DNA from: Faecalibacterium langellae
GTDB lineage: Bacteria > Bacillota > Clostridia > Oscillospirales > Ruminococcaceae
DNA: 64,000 bases
Direction: 5' to 3'
Assembly: GCF_002549775.1 (NCBI RefSeq)
Contig: NZ_NMTR01000009.1
Coordinates: 1 to 64,000, forward strand
Shown: piece by piece, positions 18,336 through 27,162 of the stretch
How positions within the stretch are numbered: position 1 is the first letter of the stretch
How the letters are laid out: the number at the start of each line of letters is the position of its first letter
Program-made: the position numbers and the translations under genes
Notes under the pieces: model-generated
What the model was told of the DNA's origin: nothing
Seen by the model: only the letters and a program-made list of their open reading frames with translations
Databases searched by the model: none

Positions 18336-20396
18336 TCAAGCCTCCTTCGGCTGTTTTTTCTTCTTGATAATGAGCGGGTCGGCCAGGTACAAAAAGCCCG
18401 GCAGGGCCAGCAGCACGATAGCCAGCGAGACCAGGCTGCCCACGCCCAGAAAGTTGCCCAGCTGGCCAAGCAGCTGGTTCGTGGAGATGGCCCCCATCAA
18501 AAAGCCCACCACGGCCATGGCGCTGCCGGTGGTGCTCACCGAGGTGGTCACGGCCGACACGGTGGCCGCAACGGCTTCTTTGCGGCCCAAGATCTCCCGG
18601 AACTCCTGATAGCGGTCCGAGAACAAAATTGCGTAGTCCACCGTCGCGCCCAGCTGCACCGAACTGATGATGAGGTACGCAATATAGAACACATACTGGC
18701 CTCGGAAATACGGGATAGCCAGATTGATCCAGATGGCCGTCTCGATGCTCAGCACCAGAATGATGGGCAGAAGCAGCTGCCGCTTCATGAGCAGCAGGAT
18801 GAGGAACACCGCACCGATGGCCAGCAGATTCACCTTGACCATGTCGGCGGTGATGGTGTCCATCAGGTCGTAGGTGCTCACGCCCTGCCCGGCCAGATAA
18901 TAATTGTCCGGGTAATACTGCTGCACCGTGGCACGCACGGTCTCCACCAGCGCAAAGGCCGCGTCACCCTCGGTGTCGGCGTCCACGGTAAGCACCAGGC
19001 GGGTGTAGCCGCCGGAGACCAGCAGCTTGAGGGCATCGGCGGGCACGAACTCCGGCGGGATGGAAGCGCCCGCGTTGTCCACATAAGAAAGCACGCCGGT
19101 CACCTCCGGAATGGCGTGCAGCGCATCTGAAAGCTCGGCCTGCGTGGCAGTGTCGCCCTCCGGCACGAGGACTACATAGGTGTCGCTCTTGCCGAAAATT
19201 TCCTCGATGGCGGCGGTGTCCGCGCCCAGACGGGTGTTGGTGCCGAACATATGGGCCGCGCCGTAGTGGTACTGGTTCGAGTTGGAAGCCAGATAGCTGG
19301 GCACCATCAGGATCGCCAGCACCAGCGCCATGGGCAGCATCACCCGGGAGACGAAACGGCCGAACTTATCAAAGCTGGGCAGCAGCGGCTTGTGCTGGGT
19401 CTTATCCATCCACTTGTAGCACGCCAGCGTCAGCGCAGGCATGAAGGTGAACACGGTGACAAGGCTCAGCACCACGCCCTTTGCCAGCGCAAGGCCGAGG
19501 TCCGGGCCGATCTGGAACTGCATGAGCACCAGCGCCAGAAAGCCGATGACCGTGGTCAGGCCGCTGGACAGGATGGAGCCGGTGGATCTGCACAGGGCAT
19601 CCACCATACAGTCCTCGGGGCTGGCATTCGGGTCTGCCGCCCGGCACTCGGCAAAGCGGTGGATGAGGAACACCGAGTAATCCAGCGACACCGCCAGCTG
19701 CAAAATGCTGCCTGCCGCATTGGTGACGAAGGAGATGGTGCCGAAGATGAGGTTTGTGCCGTTGTTGAGCAGGATGGCCGTCCCAAGGCCCGCCAGCACC
19801 AGAACGGGTTCGGCCCAGGAGTCGGTGGTCAGGATCAGGATGAACAGCACGTACACCACCGCGATGGCCGCGATCTTCGCCACCTCCGTCACGGTGGAGT
19901 TGGTGGCAACGGCGGTGGACACGGCCGTGCCTGCCAGCGCATTGTCCTCGCCGATGAGCTCACGCACTGCATCCACAGCTTCCAGACGCTTGGCGTCCTC
20001 CACCGTCACGGTGAACAGGGCGCAGCTGTCTTTGTAATAGGTCTCCACGGTGTCGGTGTCCTGCATCTGCAGGGGCACCGTCACGTCCAGACTGTCGTCC
20101 AGCCAGGTGACGGACGCCACGCCGTCGATGGCGGCGATCTTTTCCTTGTACGCCAGCGCCTCAGGGATGGTCACATCCCGCACCATGACGCGCATGTTGG
20201 GGATGCCGCCGGTGAAGGCACTATTCATCACCTCGATGGCGGTGGTGGAGGGGGAATCCGGCGGCAGGTAGTCGTTGATGTCGTAGTCCACCTGCACCGC
20301 GCGGGAGGCAAACACGCACAGCACAGCCGCCAGCGCGAACAGCGCCAGCACCAGCCTGCGCCGGCGCACGATGGCGGTATAGAATCGTTTCAGCAA
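18336..20396 (-). CDS. MMPL/RND family exporter
   Basis: 686 aa from a TTG at 20396, chosen because AAGGAG precedes it by about ten bases and family members begin near KRFYTAIVR. The ATG at 20429 has no ribosome site and overlaps an operator-like palindrome. Two halves of one plus five membrane spans with large outer loops (VDYDINDYLPPDSPSTTAIEVMN). MMPL proteins export lipids or drugs with proton motive force. Divergent from a MarR gene with matching palindromes, so it is probably drug- or lipid-inducible. Confidence 0.88.
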   Translation of the reverse strand: MLKRFYTAIVRRRRLVLALFALAAVLCVFASRAVQVDYDINDYLPPDSPSTTAIEVMNSAFTGGIPNMRVMVRDVTIPEALAYKEKIAAIDGVASVTWLDDSLDVTVPLQMQDTDTVETYYKDSCALFTVTVEDAKRLEAVDAVRELIGEDNALAGTAVSTAVATNSTVTEVAKIAAIAVVYVLFILILTTDSWAEPVLVLAGLGTAILLNNGTNLIFGTISFVTNAAGSILQLAVSLDYSVFLIHRFAECRAADPNASPEDCMVDALCRSTGSILSSGLTTVIGFLALVLMQFQIGPDLGLALAKGVVLSLVTVFTFMPALTLACYKWMDKTQHKPLLPSFDKFGRFVSRVMLPMALVLAILMVPSYLASNSNQYHYGAAHMFGTNTRLGADTAAIEEIFGKSDTYVVLVPEGDTATQAELSDALHAIPEVTGVLSYVDNAGASIPPEFVPADALKLLVSGGYTRLVLTVDADTEGDAAFALVETVRATVQQYYPDNYYLAGQGVSTYDLMDTITADMVKVNLLAIGAVFLILLLMKRQLLLPIILVLSIETAIWINLAIPYFRGQYVFYIAYLIISSVQLGATVDYAILFSDRYQEFREILGRKEAVAATVSAVTTSVSTTGSAMAVVGFLMGAISTNQLLGQLGNFLGVGSLVSLAIVLLALPGFLYLADPLIIKKKKQPKEA

Positions 20397-20414
20397 AACA
20401 GGAAAGCTCCTTCC

Positions 20415-20426
20415 TTCAAATTTGAA
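20415..20426. promoter_or_regulatory. Putative MarR operator at the MMPL start
   Basis: Perfect palindrome TTCAAATTTGAA, fitting TYCAANNTTGRA shared with the two sites at 20527 and 20563. Confidence 0.55.
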
Positions 20427-20517
20427 CATTTATCATTTTATCAGGTTTGATGCATTTAGAAAATAGACAAATCTTAAACTTTGGCCCAATAACTTTATTT
20501 TTTGCCGCAGATCAGCC

Positions 20518-20546
20518 TTGACAAAGTCCAATTTTGGATTTATACT
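20518..20546 (+). promoter_or_regulatory. Promoter of the MarR-MATE operon
   Basis: Perfect TTGACA (20518-20523), 17-bp spacer, TATACT (20541-20546). A palindrome sits inside the spacer, so a bound repressor would block polymerase. Confidence 0.85.
20527..20538. promoter_or_regulatory. Putative MarR operator 1
   Basis: Palindrome TCCAATTTTGGA between the -35 and -10 boxes. Confidence 0.7.
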
Positions 20547-20562
20547 GTCCCAGCTGGCAAAA

Positions 20563-20574
20563 TCCAATCTTGGA
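20563..20574. promoter_or_regulatory. Putative MarR operator 2
   Basis: TCCAATCTTGGA, the same arms as operator 1, 36 bp downstream and just before the ribosome site. Confidence 0.7.
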
Positions 20575-20594
20575 CTATAGGAAGGAGTGAGGGA

Positions 20595-21056
20595 ATGGAC
20601 TCTGAAGTAAAGGCGCAGAATATCGCGCTGAACCAGTTCTGCAAGCGCATGAACGAGCAATACCACGCCTATGCTGTGCACTGCGGTCTGTCCGACCCGG
20701 CGCTGTGGGTACTCTACTCCCTGTGGGAGGCCGACACCATTCTCACGCAGAACGATATCTGCTCGCTGTGGATGTACCCCAAGCAGACCATCAATTTTAC
20801 CATCTCCGGTCTTGTGAAAAAGGGCCTTGTGCAGCTGGAGCAGCGGCCCGGAGCCCGCAGCGGCAAAGCTGTGCGGCTGACGGCAGCGGGCGAGGCCTTC
20901 TGCCACAAGGCGATCACCTCGCTGCTGATGGCAGAGGAGCGCAGCCTTTTGCAGCTGGCCGATTTCGACCGCAGGACGCTGGTTGCTCTGAGCGAAAAAC
21001 AGTGCATCTTTTTTGAACGGGAGCTGCAAGGCCTTTTGCAGTGCCCCGAAGAATGA
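20595..21056 (+). CDS. MarR family transcriptional regulator
   Basis: 153 aa from the ATG after GAAGGAG. Winged helix with ILTQNDICSLWMYPKQTINFTISGLVKKGLVQLEQRPGARSGKAVRLTAAGEAF, the MarR DNA-binding helix and wing. MarR proteins are usually repressors released by small ligands. Two matching palindromes overlap its own promoter and a third lies at the start of the divergent MMPL gene, so it probably represses both sides. A MATE exporter follows after 26 bp. Confidence 0.92.
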   Translation: MDSEVKAQNIALNQFCKRMNEQYHAYAVHCGLSDPALWVLYSLWEADTILTQNDICSLWMYPKQTINFTISGLVKKGLVQLEQRPGARSGKAVRLTAAGEAFCHKAITSLLMAEERSLLQLADFDRRTLVALSEKQCIFFERELQGLLQCPEE

Positions 21057-21082
21057 CCAAAGTTTTATTGAAAGGACTTTTC

Positions 21083-22432
21083 ATGGCAAAGCAAAGAATC
21101 CAATTATCTGACCATTTCACCTACTCCCGCCTGCTGCGGTTCGTGCTGCCCTGCATCGGCACCATGCTGTTCACCTCCATCTACGGCATCGTGGATGGGT
21201 TGTGCGTGTCGAACTTTGTGGGCAAAACGGCCTTTGCGGCGGTCAACCTCATCATGCCGCTGCCCATGCTGCTGGGCACCATCGGCTTCATGCTGGGCAC
21301 CGGCGGCAGCGCCATCGTGGGCATCACCCTGGGCGAGGGCGACCAGAAAAAGGCCGACCGATATTTTACCATGTTCATGCTGGCAGCCCTTGTCTCGGTC
21401 AGCGTGCTGGCCGTTTTGGGCATCGTGTTCCTGCGGCCCATCGCCGTGCTGCTGGGTGCCAAAGGAGAACTGCTGGATTACGCCCTGCGCTATGGCCGCA
21501 TTTTGATGGTGTCGCTGCCCACCTTCGCGCTGCAGAACATGTTCCAGAGCTTTTTCGTCACCGCCGAAAAGCCGCATCTCGGCTTCTACTTCACTGTGGG
21601 CGCGGGCTGCACCAACATGGTGCTGGACGTGCTGATGGTAGGCGTCTGGGGCTGGGGCGTCGAGGGTGCTGCCATCGCCACCTTTATCAGCCAGCTGGTG
21701 GGCGGCGTGCTGCCGGTGTTCTACTTCATCGACCACAGCAACACCAGCCGCCTGCACCTGTGCAAAACCAAAGTTTACGGCAGTGTGCTGCGGGACGCCT
21801 GCATCAACGGTTCTTCCGAGCTGATGACCAACCTTTCCATGTCGCTGGTGAACATCCTTTATAATTACCAGCTGCTGCGTCTGGGCGGCGAGGACGGCGT
21901 GGCCGCTTACGGCGTCATCATGTACGCTGCCTTCCTGTTTGTGGCCGTGTTCGTGGGCTACGCCGTGGGCAGTGCGCCCATCGTCAGCTTCCACTACGGT
22001 GCCCGCAACCACGCCGAGGTGCATAACCTTTACTCCAAGAGCCTGCGGCTCATCGGCGTGGTGGCTGTGGTCATGACCGGCATTTCCATGGTGTTCATCC
22101 CCTATGTTTCCCGCATCTTCGTGGGCTACGACGCCAGCCTTCTGGCGCTGACCAACAGGGCCTTCCGGCTGTATGCGCTGAGCTTCCTCATCATGGGCTT
22201 CAACGTGTACGCGTCCTCCTTCTTCACGGCGCTGGGCGACGGCGTGACCAGTGCGCTGATCTCCTTCCTGCGCACGATGCTGTTCCAGGTGATCGCCATC
22301 ATCGTCCTGCCGATGCTCCTTGACATCGACGGCATCTGGCTGGCCATTACCGCCGCTGAGCTGGCGGCTCTGGCCGTGAGCGTGACCATGTTTATCACGA
22401 AGGATAAGGTGTTCCATTACCGCAAGGCATAA
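21083..22432 (+). CDS. MATE family efflux transporter
   Basis: 449 aa from the ATG after AAAGGA; an upstream ATG overlapping marR is less likely. About twelve membrane spans (YSRLLRFVLPCIGTMLFTSIYGIVDGLCVSNFVGKTAFAAVNLI). Co-transcribed with MarR, hence presumably induced by the ligand MarR senses, together with the divergent MMPL exporter. Substrate unknown. Ends at a clear terminator. Confidence 0.9.
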   Translation: MAKQRIQLSDHFTYSRLLRFVLPCIGTMLFTSIYGIVDGLCVSNFVGKTAFAAVNLIMPLPMLLGTIGFMLGTGGSAIVGITLGEGDQKKADRYFTMFMLAALVSVSVLAVLGIVFLRPIAVLLGAKGELLDYALRYGRILMVSLPTFALQNMFQSFFVTAEKPHLGFYFTVGAGCTNMVLDVLMVGVWGWGVEGAAIATFISQLVGGVLPVFYFIDHSNTSRLHLCKTKVYGSVLRDACINGSSELMTNLSMSLVNILYNYQLLRLGGEDGVAAYGVIMYAAFLFVAVFVGYAVGSAPIVSFHYGARNHAEVHNLYSKSLRLIGVVAVVMTGISMVFIPYVSRIFVGYDASLLALTNRAFRLYALSFLIMGFNVYASSFFTALGDGVTSALISFLRTMLFQVIAIIVLPMLLDIDGIWLAITAAELAALAVSVTMFITKDKVFHYRKA

Positions 22433-22437
22433 GTTTC

Positions 22438-22480
22438 TCCCCTGCTTTTTGCGAAACGGCGAAAAGCGGGGGATTTTTTT
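22438..22480 (+). terminator. Terminator of the MarR-MATE operon
   Basis: CCCC-T-GCTTTT pairs with AAAAGC-GGGGG, then seven T. Confidence 0.82.
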
Positions 22481-22562
22481 GGTGATTCTGGCTCTGCCGC
22501 TGGACGGCAAATCGTGCTAGAATGGACACAGCTTTGATGCACACCATTTATGAGGAACCATT

Positions 22563-23300
22563 ATGACATTGTTTTTGACCAGCAGCCCCAGCGGCTGCCC
22601 CTTTGAGCCGGGGCCGGACATCCCGGTGCTGGATACCCGCAACCACCTTGTGGCAAACCTGCGGGCCGTCTGGCCGGACCACGCGGTGCTGGGCCTTGCC
22701 ATTGCGGCAGACCCCCACGCCTATGAAGAAAACGACGAAATGTGCCGGGTGTTTTTGCAGAGCTTCGCAGACGCTCACCTGCCGCTGACCGACCTTATCC
22801 CCTGCGACGCCCGCAATCAGGACGAGATTGGCACCCTTTTGCCCCAGAGCGGCTTTGTGATGCTGTGCGGCGGGCATGTGCCCACCCAGAACCACTTCTT
22901 TGCCCGCATCGGGCTGGCCGGGCTGTTCCACAGCTACCACGGCATCGTGATGGGCGTGAGCGCCGGCAGCATGAATGCGGCCCGCATCGTCTATGCCGCA
23001 CCGGAAGAACCGGGCGAAGCCGCCGACCCGCACTATTCCCGCTGGCTGAACGGCCTGGGCCTGACCGAGACCCGCATCCTGCCGCACTACCAGTTCATCC
23101 GGGAGCATGTGCTCGACGGGCAGAAGGTGGAGGATATTGCCCTTGCCGACAGCAAAAAGCGGCACTTCCTCGCCCTGCCGGACGGCTCCTACATTCTGTG
23201 CGCCGACGGCAGCGAGGCGCTGTACGGCAAAGCATGGTACTTCGCGGACGGCACCATGGAGGAGATCAATGAAGATGAAGATGTGCTGCCGCTGAGATAA
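22563..23300 (+). CDS. Peptidase S51 / peptidase E-like protein
   Basis: 245 aa. Type-1 glutamine-amidotransferase-like fold with the nucleophile elbow GVSAGSMN (serine), preceded by VMLCGGHVPTQN, as in dipeptidase E, which cleaves Asp-X dipeptides. LPHYQFIREH may supply the catalytic histidine. Monocistronic with a weak -10 TAGAAT at 22518 and a strong terminator. Peptidase E is the best match; cyanophycinase-type activity is an alternative. Confidence 0.82.
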   Translation: MTLFLTSSPSGCPFEPGPDIPVLDTRNHLVANLRAVWPDHAVLGLAIAADPHAYEENDEMCRVFLQSFADAHLPLTDLIPCDARNQDEIGTLLPQSGFVMLCGGHVPTQNHFFARIGLAGLFHSYHGIVMGVSAGSMNAARIVYAAPEEPGEAADPHYSRWLNGLGLTETRILPHYQFIREHVLDGQKVEDIALADSKKRHFLALPDGSYILCADGSEALYGKAWYFADGTMEEINEDEDVLPLR

Positions 23301-23302
23301 CA

Positions 23303-23335
23303 AAAAAGAAGCACGCTTTTGCGTGCTTCTTTTTT
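23303..23335. terminator. Bidirectional terminator
   Basis: AAGAAGCACGC-TTTT-GCGTGCTTCTT with A and T runs on each side. Confidence 0.88.
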
Positions 23336-23340
23336 GTTAC

Positions 23341-23421
23341 ATGATGTTTCTGCTGCGCAGAAATGAGGTTGCTGCGCAATGATGTTTGCGCTGCGCGCAA
23401 AATGATGTGTGCTGGCGCACA
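23341..23421. repeat. Hairpin half-array B1 (ATGATG spacers)
   Basis: Four hairpins: TTTCTGC-TGC-GCAGAAA, TTGC-TGC-GCAA, TTTGCGC-TGC-GCGCAAA, TGTGC-TGGC-GCACA, separated by ATGATG (23341, 23379, 23402) and one ATGAGG. It lies immediately downstream of the four-helix-bundle gene and mirrors half-array B2 on its other side. Confidence 0.9.
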
Positions 23422-23433
23422 TTCAAAGTACGG

Positions 23434-23790
23434 TCAACTATGCGGCTTCTGTTTGGCGGTTCTGCAGGATGCAATCAGCAGCACTCGCAGCTCCGCGCAC
23501 TGTGCCCGCAGCTGCCGGAACTGCTGGTCAGGCAGATAGCCGGTACGAAATAACAGCTCCAGCCAATAATCTGTTTCATTTGCTTCTTTCAGTGCGATCT
23601 CCAGTTTGGAAACAAAATCGTCGCGGCTTTGCGCATAATGTACCTCACGGATATTTGCACCGATGGATGTACCGGAACGTCCGATCTGGTTTGCCATGAT
23701 AAATTCTTTTCTCATGCGCAGCGTCTTTGTCAATTCAATGATCTGTACCGCAAACTCCATGGAGCGTTCTGCCAGTTTATCTTCCCGCAT
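23434..23790 (-). CDS. Four-helix-bundle protein (23S intervening-sequence / bAvd-like family)
   Basis: 118 aa from the ATG five bases after AAGGAG; the longer reading runs into hairpins. The motif NQIGRSGTSIGANIREVHYAQSRDDFVSKLEIALKEANETDYWLELLFRTGYL is the hallmark of the small four-helix-bundle family first known from intervening sequences in 23S rRNA and related to Avd of diversity-generating retroelements. C-terminal end basic (RTAKQKPHS), fitting nucleic-acid contact. No rRNA, reverse transcriptase or variable repeat is nearby. It is enclosed by inverted hairpin half-arrays (23341-23421 and 23808-23888) and stands right after jetC. I infer it belongs to the hairpin element, not to the jet operon. 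Confidence 0.9.
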   Translation of the reverse strand: MREDKLAERSMEFAVQIIELTKTLRMRKEFIMANQIGRSGTSIGANIREVHYAQSRDDFVSKLEIALKEANETDYWLELLFRTGYLPDQQFRQLRAQCAELRVLLIASCRTAKQKPHS

Positions 23791-23807
23791 CGGTACTCCT
23801 TTTCTAT

Positions 23808-23888
23808 ACCCCGCAGGGCACATCATTTCCGGCGCAGCCGGAACATCATTGCGCATACAATGCGCACATCATTCCGCCGCAAGGCGAA
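23808..23888. repeat. Hairpin half-array B2 (CATCAT spacers)
   Basis: A partial CCC-CGCA-GGG unit, then TTCCGGC-GCA-GCCGGAA, TGCGCAT-ACA-ATGCGCA and an imperfect CGCC-GCAA-GGCG unit, separated by CATCAT (23821, 23844, 23867). The last spacer contains the jetC stop codon and the last hairpin is inside jetC coding sequence. Confidence 0.88.
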
Positions 23889-26800
23889 TAAAGGGCGCTA
23901 TTGCGTTGGTGTCGCCGTGGCGGACGATGGAGTAGGTGATGTCGCAGTAGGGCTGGATGGCGGTACTCTTTTCCACGGTGGAGATGAGCAGCACCTGCAG
24001 CTGCAGGCGGCGGAACAGCTCCATCATGGGGCGGATGCGGTCGCTGGTCATCTTGCTGAAGGCCTCGTCCAGCAGCACCAGACGGATGCTGTTCTCGCTC
24101 TTTTCGTAAATCTGCAGCAGAGACGCGCAGATGGCCACATAGAAGGGGGCCTGATTCTCGCCGCCGGAGGAGTCGCGGCTGACGCGGGAGAGGTATGCCT
24201 GCTGGCCGGTGACGCGGTTGGTCACTTTGATGTCGTAATCCAGATAGGTGCGGTAATCCACGTAATCCGAGAGGGTGGCACCGCCGGTGCGGCCCTCCTG
24301 CCGGGCGCGGGTGTTCTCGTCCACATCGGCCATGATCTTTTCCATCAGCGCGTCCACCTGCCGCTCGTAGGCCGGGTCGGCGGTGGCGGCAAGGTTGTCC
24401 AGCGAGTCGCCCTCCGTCATCTGCTGGTTGCCCTTATCCACGATGACCTGATAGAACGCGGCCAGCTGCGGGTCGCGGCTGGGCTCCAGCTCAAAGCGGT
24501 AGACCTCCTCGCCGTAGGTCAGCTGTTCCATCACCTTGTTCAGCTCCCGGAACTGCCGCCGGGCGTTGAAGATATCATCCTTCATGCGGAACAGAATGTC
24601 CTTGCGGAAACGGTCTTTGCAGTCGCGCTGGGCCTGCTCCAGACGGGCGGCGTAGCGTTCCAGGTCAATGCGCACAAGGCTCTCGTGCTGGGCGCGGTAC
24701 TGGTCCAGCCCCGCCAGACCCAGCGGGTAATCACAGACGTAGTGCTCGTTGTAGGCCTTCTGGGCGGGTTCCAGCGTGCCGGTCAGGTAGACGGCCAGCG
24801 CATCGTCCAGCTTGGCCTGTGCCTTTTCGGCGGCCTGCGCGGCGGCGCGGGGCTTGTCTGCCGGGGCAAGGGCAAGCATCCGGGAGCGGGCCAGCGGCTC
24901 CACCAGCGGGTGCGCGGCAAAGAAGCTCTTTGCGGCATCGGCGCTCTGCTGTGCCGTCTCCCCTGCCTTGGCCTGCTCCGCTTCGCAGGAAGCGATCTGC
25001 TTTTCGCACACGCGGATGTCGCCACCGGCCTGCTCCACGGCGGCACGGGCGGCCTCCCACGCGGCTTCGCGGGCTTCTTCCTCTTTGTAAAGCTGCTGCA
25101 GCAGCGGGTTCTCGCGGCACTCGGTGAGCTTTGCTTCCTGCTGGGCCACAGCCTTCTGTGCGGCAGTCAATGCGGCACGGGCATCCCACAGGGCGGCCAG
25201 TTCGTCCAGCGCGGTGCCGCGCAAAAGGGTCTGGTACTGGTTGTAGGCAGCTTTCAGGTTCTGCTCGGTTTGGGCGGCAGTGCGGGCCGTCTCGCCGAGG
25301 GCTTCCAGCTCCGCCGCCAGTGCACCGGCCCGGGCGCGGCGGGCGTCCAGACCAATATACCGCTGCGGTGTGCGCAGGCGTTCCAGACGGAAGGGGTGGT
25401 GGCGCAGAAGGTCCCGGGTGGCGCTGTCCGGGTACTGTTCCAGCGTATCGGGGGTGTCGCAGCAGACGATGCGGCCTAAGATCGTCTTGGCGTACTGCGC
25501 GGCCAGCGGGTTTTCGCTGGACACCTGCGCGGCAAGGCTGTCCGGGCCGTATTTATCCGCGCGGCGGTTGGCCTTGCGGATGCCCGGGGTGTCCAGCAGG
25601 CTGATGGGGCCTACCTTGTCCTTCAGAGCCACAAAGGCGCTCTTGGCGGCTTCGTAGTGGGCGGGCGGCACAAGGATATCAAAGCGGCGGTCGCCAAGGC
25701 AGGCTTCCACGCAGTCCTGCCAGCTCTCGTCCTCCACGTTCAGCAGTTCGCAGAAAATTTTCGCGTCCGGCTGCATGCCGCGGCTCTTGAGTTCGGCATT
25801 CACGGCGTCCCGCACGCGGGTGGCGGCGTCGCCGTGGGGGTAGACCCACTTGCCGCCGGAGACGGCGTCCAGCTCAGCACGCTTCGCGGCCTGCTCCTTC
25901 TGCAGGGCGGCAGTGTTCTGGCGGGCGGCAAAGTAGGCTTCTTCCAGCGGCTTTTCCTGCGCGGTGAGCCACTCGGTCAGCTGCGGCAGGGTGTCGGCGG
26001 TGAGTTCTTCGGCCTTGACGCCAGATGCAAAGCCGCTGCGGCGCAGCACGGCCAGCAGGCTGCCGGTGCGGGCAAGGGCGCTCTCGGCCTTTTCGGCCCT
26101 GCGGGCGGCGGCGTCCAGCGCCGTTTTGCGGCGGGAAAGCTCCTCGCTCAGGGCATCCAGTGCCCGGCCCTCGCCGCTGTCCCCGGCGGCGCTGTGGGCG
26201 GAAAGATAAGCCCGGCGGGCTTCGGCTTCGGCGTTTTTGGCATCGGCATAGCGGGCATTCAGGGTTTCCAGCTGACGGCGGCCCGCGTCCAGGCGCTCCT
26301 GCCAGACGTCCTGTTCCCCGGCATCGGCAGCGGCCCGTGCCAGCAGCGCCGCGCCCCGGTTCACAAGGGCCTGGGTCTGCTTTTCGGCGGCTTCGCGTCC
26401 AAAGGTCACGATCTGGTCCAGCGCATTGGCGCGGGTCTGGGCTTCGGCAAGCACGGCGTGCAGGTTTTCCAGCTCCAGCCGGTCGCCCTGTAGCGCGTCC
26501 AGATCCAGCTCCGGCTGGGGCAGGATGTACTGGTACAAAAACTCCCGGAAGTTGGGGATCTCGTCCATGCTGGTGCCCATCTGGAACACCTCATTGAACT
26601 TTTTGCCCAGCGGGCTGGACGCCCGCCCGATGCCCAGCGCGCGGCAGATGCGGTCCCGCGCTTCGCTGGGGCTGCGGGTGTAGGAAAGGCGTCCGGTCTC
26701 GGGCTTGAAGTCCTCCTTGGCGCTGGGCGCGCCGGTGTGCGGGTCGATAAAGGGCAGCTGTTCCAGCGTGATGCCGTCCTCCGAGAGATACCATGTCTGG

Positions 26801-27162
26801 TCGCCGGGATGCAGTTCCTGCATGGGGCCCTCAGACTCCACCCGCACCGCAATGACAAAGGTGGTGCGTTTGACGCTGTCGCTGAACTCTGCGCCGATGT
26901 AGGCCACCGTGTGGCCGGGGCGGCGGTAGGCATTCTCGCCGCGCTGCTTGGCGTGCACCGAGCCCTGCAGGGTGCGTCCGCTTTTCTTATTGCCCAGCGC
27001 ATTGAAGTTGCGGTTGGTGGTCAGGCAGTAGCGGATGGCATCCAGAATGGTGGTCTTGCCCACGGCGTTGACGCCGATCATATAGGTCAGCCGGGCACAG
27101 TCGAAGGTGACGTTTTCAAAGTTGTGCCAGTTGATGAGTTTCAGCCGCTTGAGTTCGATCAT
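23869..27162 (-). CDS. jetC: Wadjet-type SMC ATPase JetC
   Basis: 1097 aa. ABC/SMC head at the N-terminus with Walker A GVNAVGKT (30-37), long alternating coiled coils (~230-480 and ~600-900, many Ala/Glu/Arg), a hinge-like region in between, and a C-terminal head half with SSGGENQAPFYVAI and Walker B LVLLDEAF. The set matches JetC/MksB-type condensins of Wadjet plasmid-defence systems, which extrude DNA loops. Start overlaps the jetB stop (ATGA). The stop codon lies in a CATCAT spacer of the neighbouring hairpin array. No jetD nuclease follows. Confidence 0.92.
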   Translation of the reverse strand: MIELKRLKLINWHNFENVTFDCARLTYMIGVNAVGKTTILDAIRYCLTTNRNFNALGNKKSGRTLQGSVHAKQRGENAYRRPGHTVAYIGAEFSDSVKRTTFVIAVRVESEGPMQELHPGDQTWYLSEDGITLEQLPFIDPHTGAPSAKEDFKPETGRLSYTRSPSEARDRICRALGIGRASSPLGKKFNEVFQMGTSMDEIPNFREFLYQYILPQPELDLDALQGDRLELENLHAVLAEAQTRANALDQIVTFGREAAEKQTQALVNRGAALLARAAADAGEQDVWQERLDAGRRQLETLNARYADAKNAEAEARRAYLSAHSAAGDSGEGRALDALSEELSRRKTALDAAARRAEKAESALARTGSLLAVLRRSGFASGVKAEELTADTLPQLTEWLTAQEKPLEEAYFAARQNTAALQKEQAAKRAELDAVSGGKWVYPHGDAATRVRDAVNAELKSRGMQPDAKIFCELLNVEDESWQDCVEACLGDRRFDILVPPAHYEAAKSAFVALKDKVGPISLLDTPGIRKANRRADKYGPDSLAAQVSSENPLAAQYAKTILGRIVCCDTPDTLEQYPDSATRDLLRHHPFRLERLRTPQRYIGLDARRARAGALAAELEALGETARTAAQTEQNLKAAYNQYQTLLRGTALDELAALWDARAALTAAQKAVAQQEAKLTECRENPLLQQLYKEEEAREAAWEAARAAVEQAGGDIRVCEKQIASCEAEQAKAGETAQQSADAAKSFFAAHPLVEPLARSRMLALAPADKPRAAAQAAEKAQAKLDDALAVYLTGTLEPAQKAYNEHYVCDYPLGLAGLDQYRAQHESLVRIDLERYAARLEQAQRDCKDRFRKDILFRMKDDIFNARRQFRELNKVMEQLTYGEEVYRFELEPSRDPQLAAFYQVIVDKGNQQMTEGDSLDNLAATADPAYERQVDALMEKIMADVDENTRARQEGRTGGATLSDYVDYRTYLDYDIKVTNRVTGQQAYLSRVSRDSSGGENQAPFYVAICASLLQIYEKSENSIRLVLLDEAFSKMTSDRIRPMMELFRRLQLQVLLISTVEKSTAIQPYCDITYSIVRHGDTNAIAPFIRLAAE

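Noticed and set aside
23434-23790. Diversity-generating retroelement (the protein resembles Avd)
   Set aside because: No reverse transcriptase, template repeat or variable repeat in the neighbourhood.
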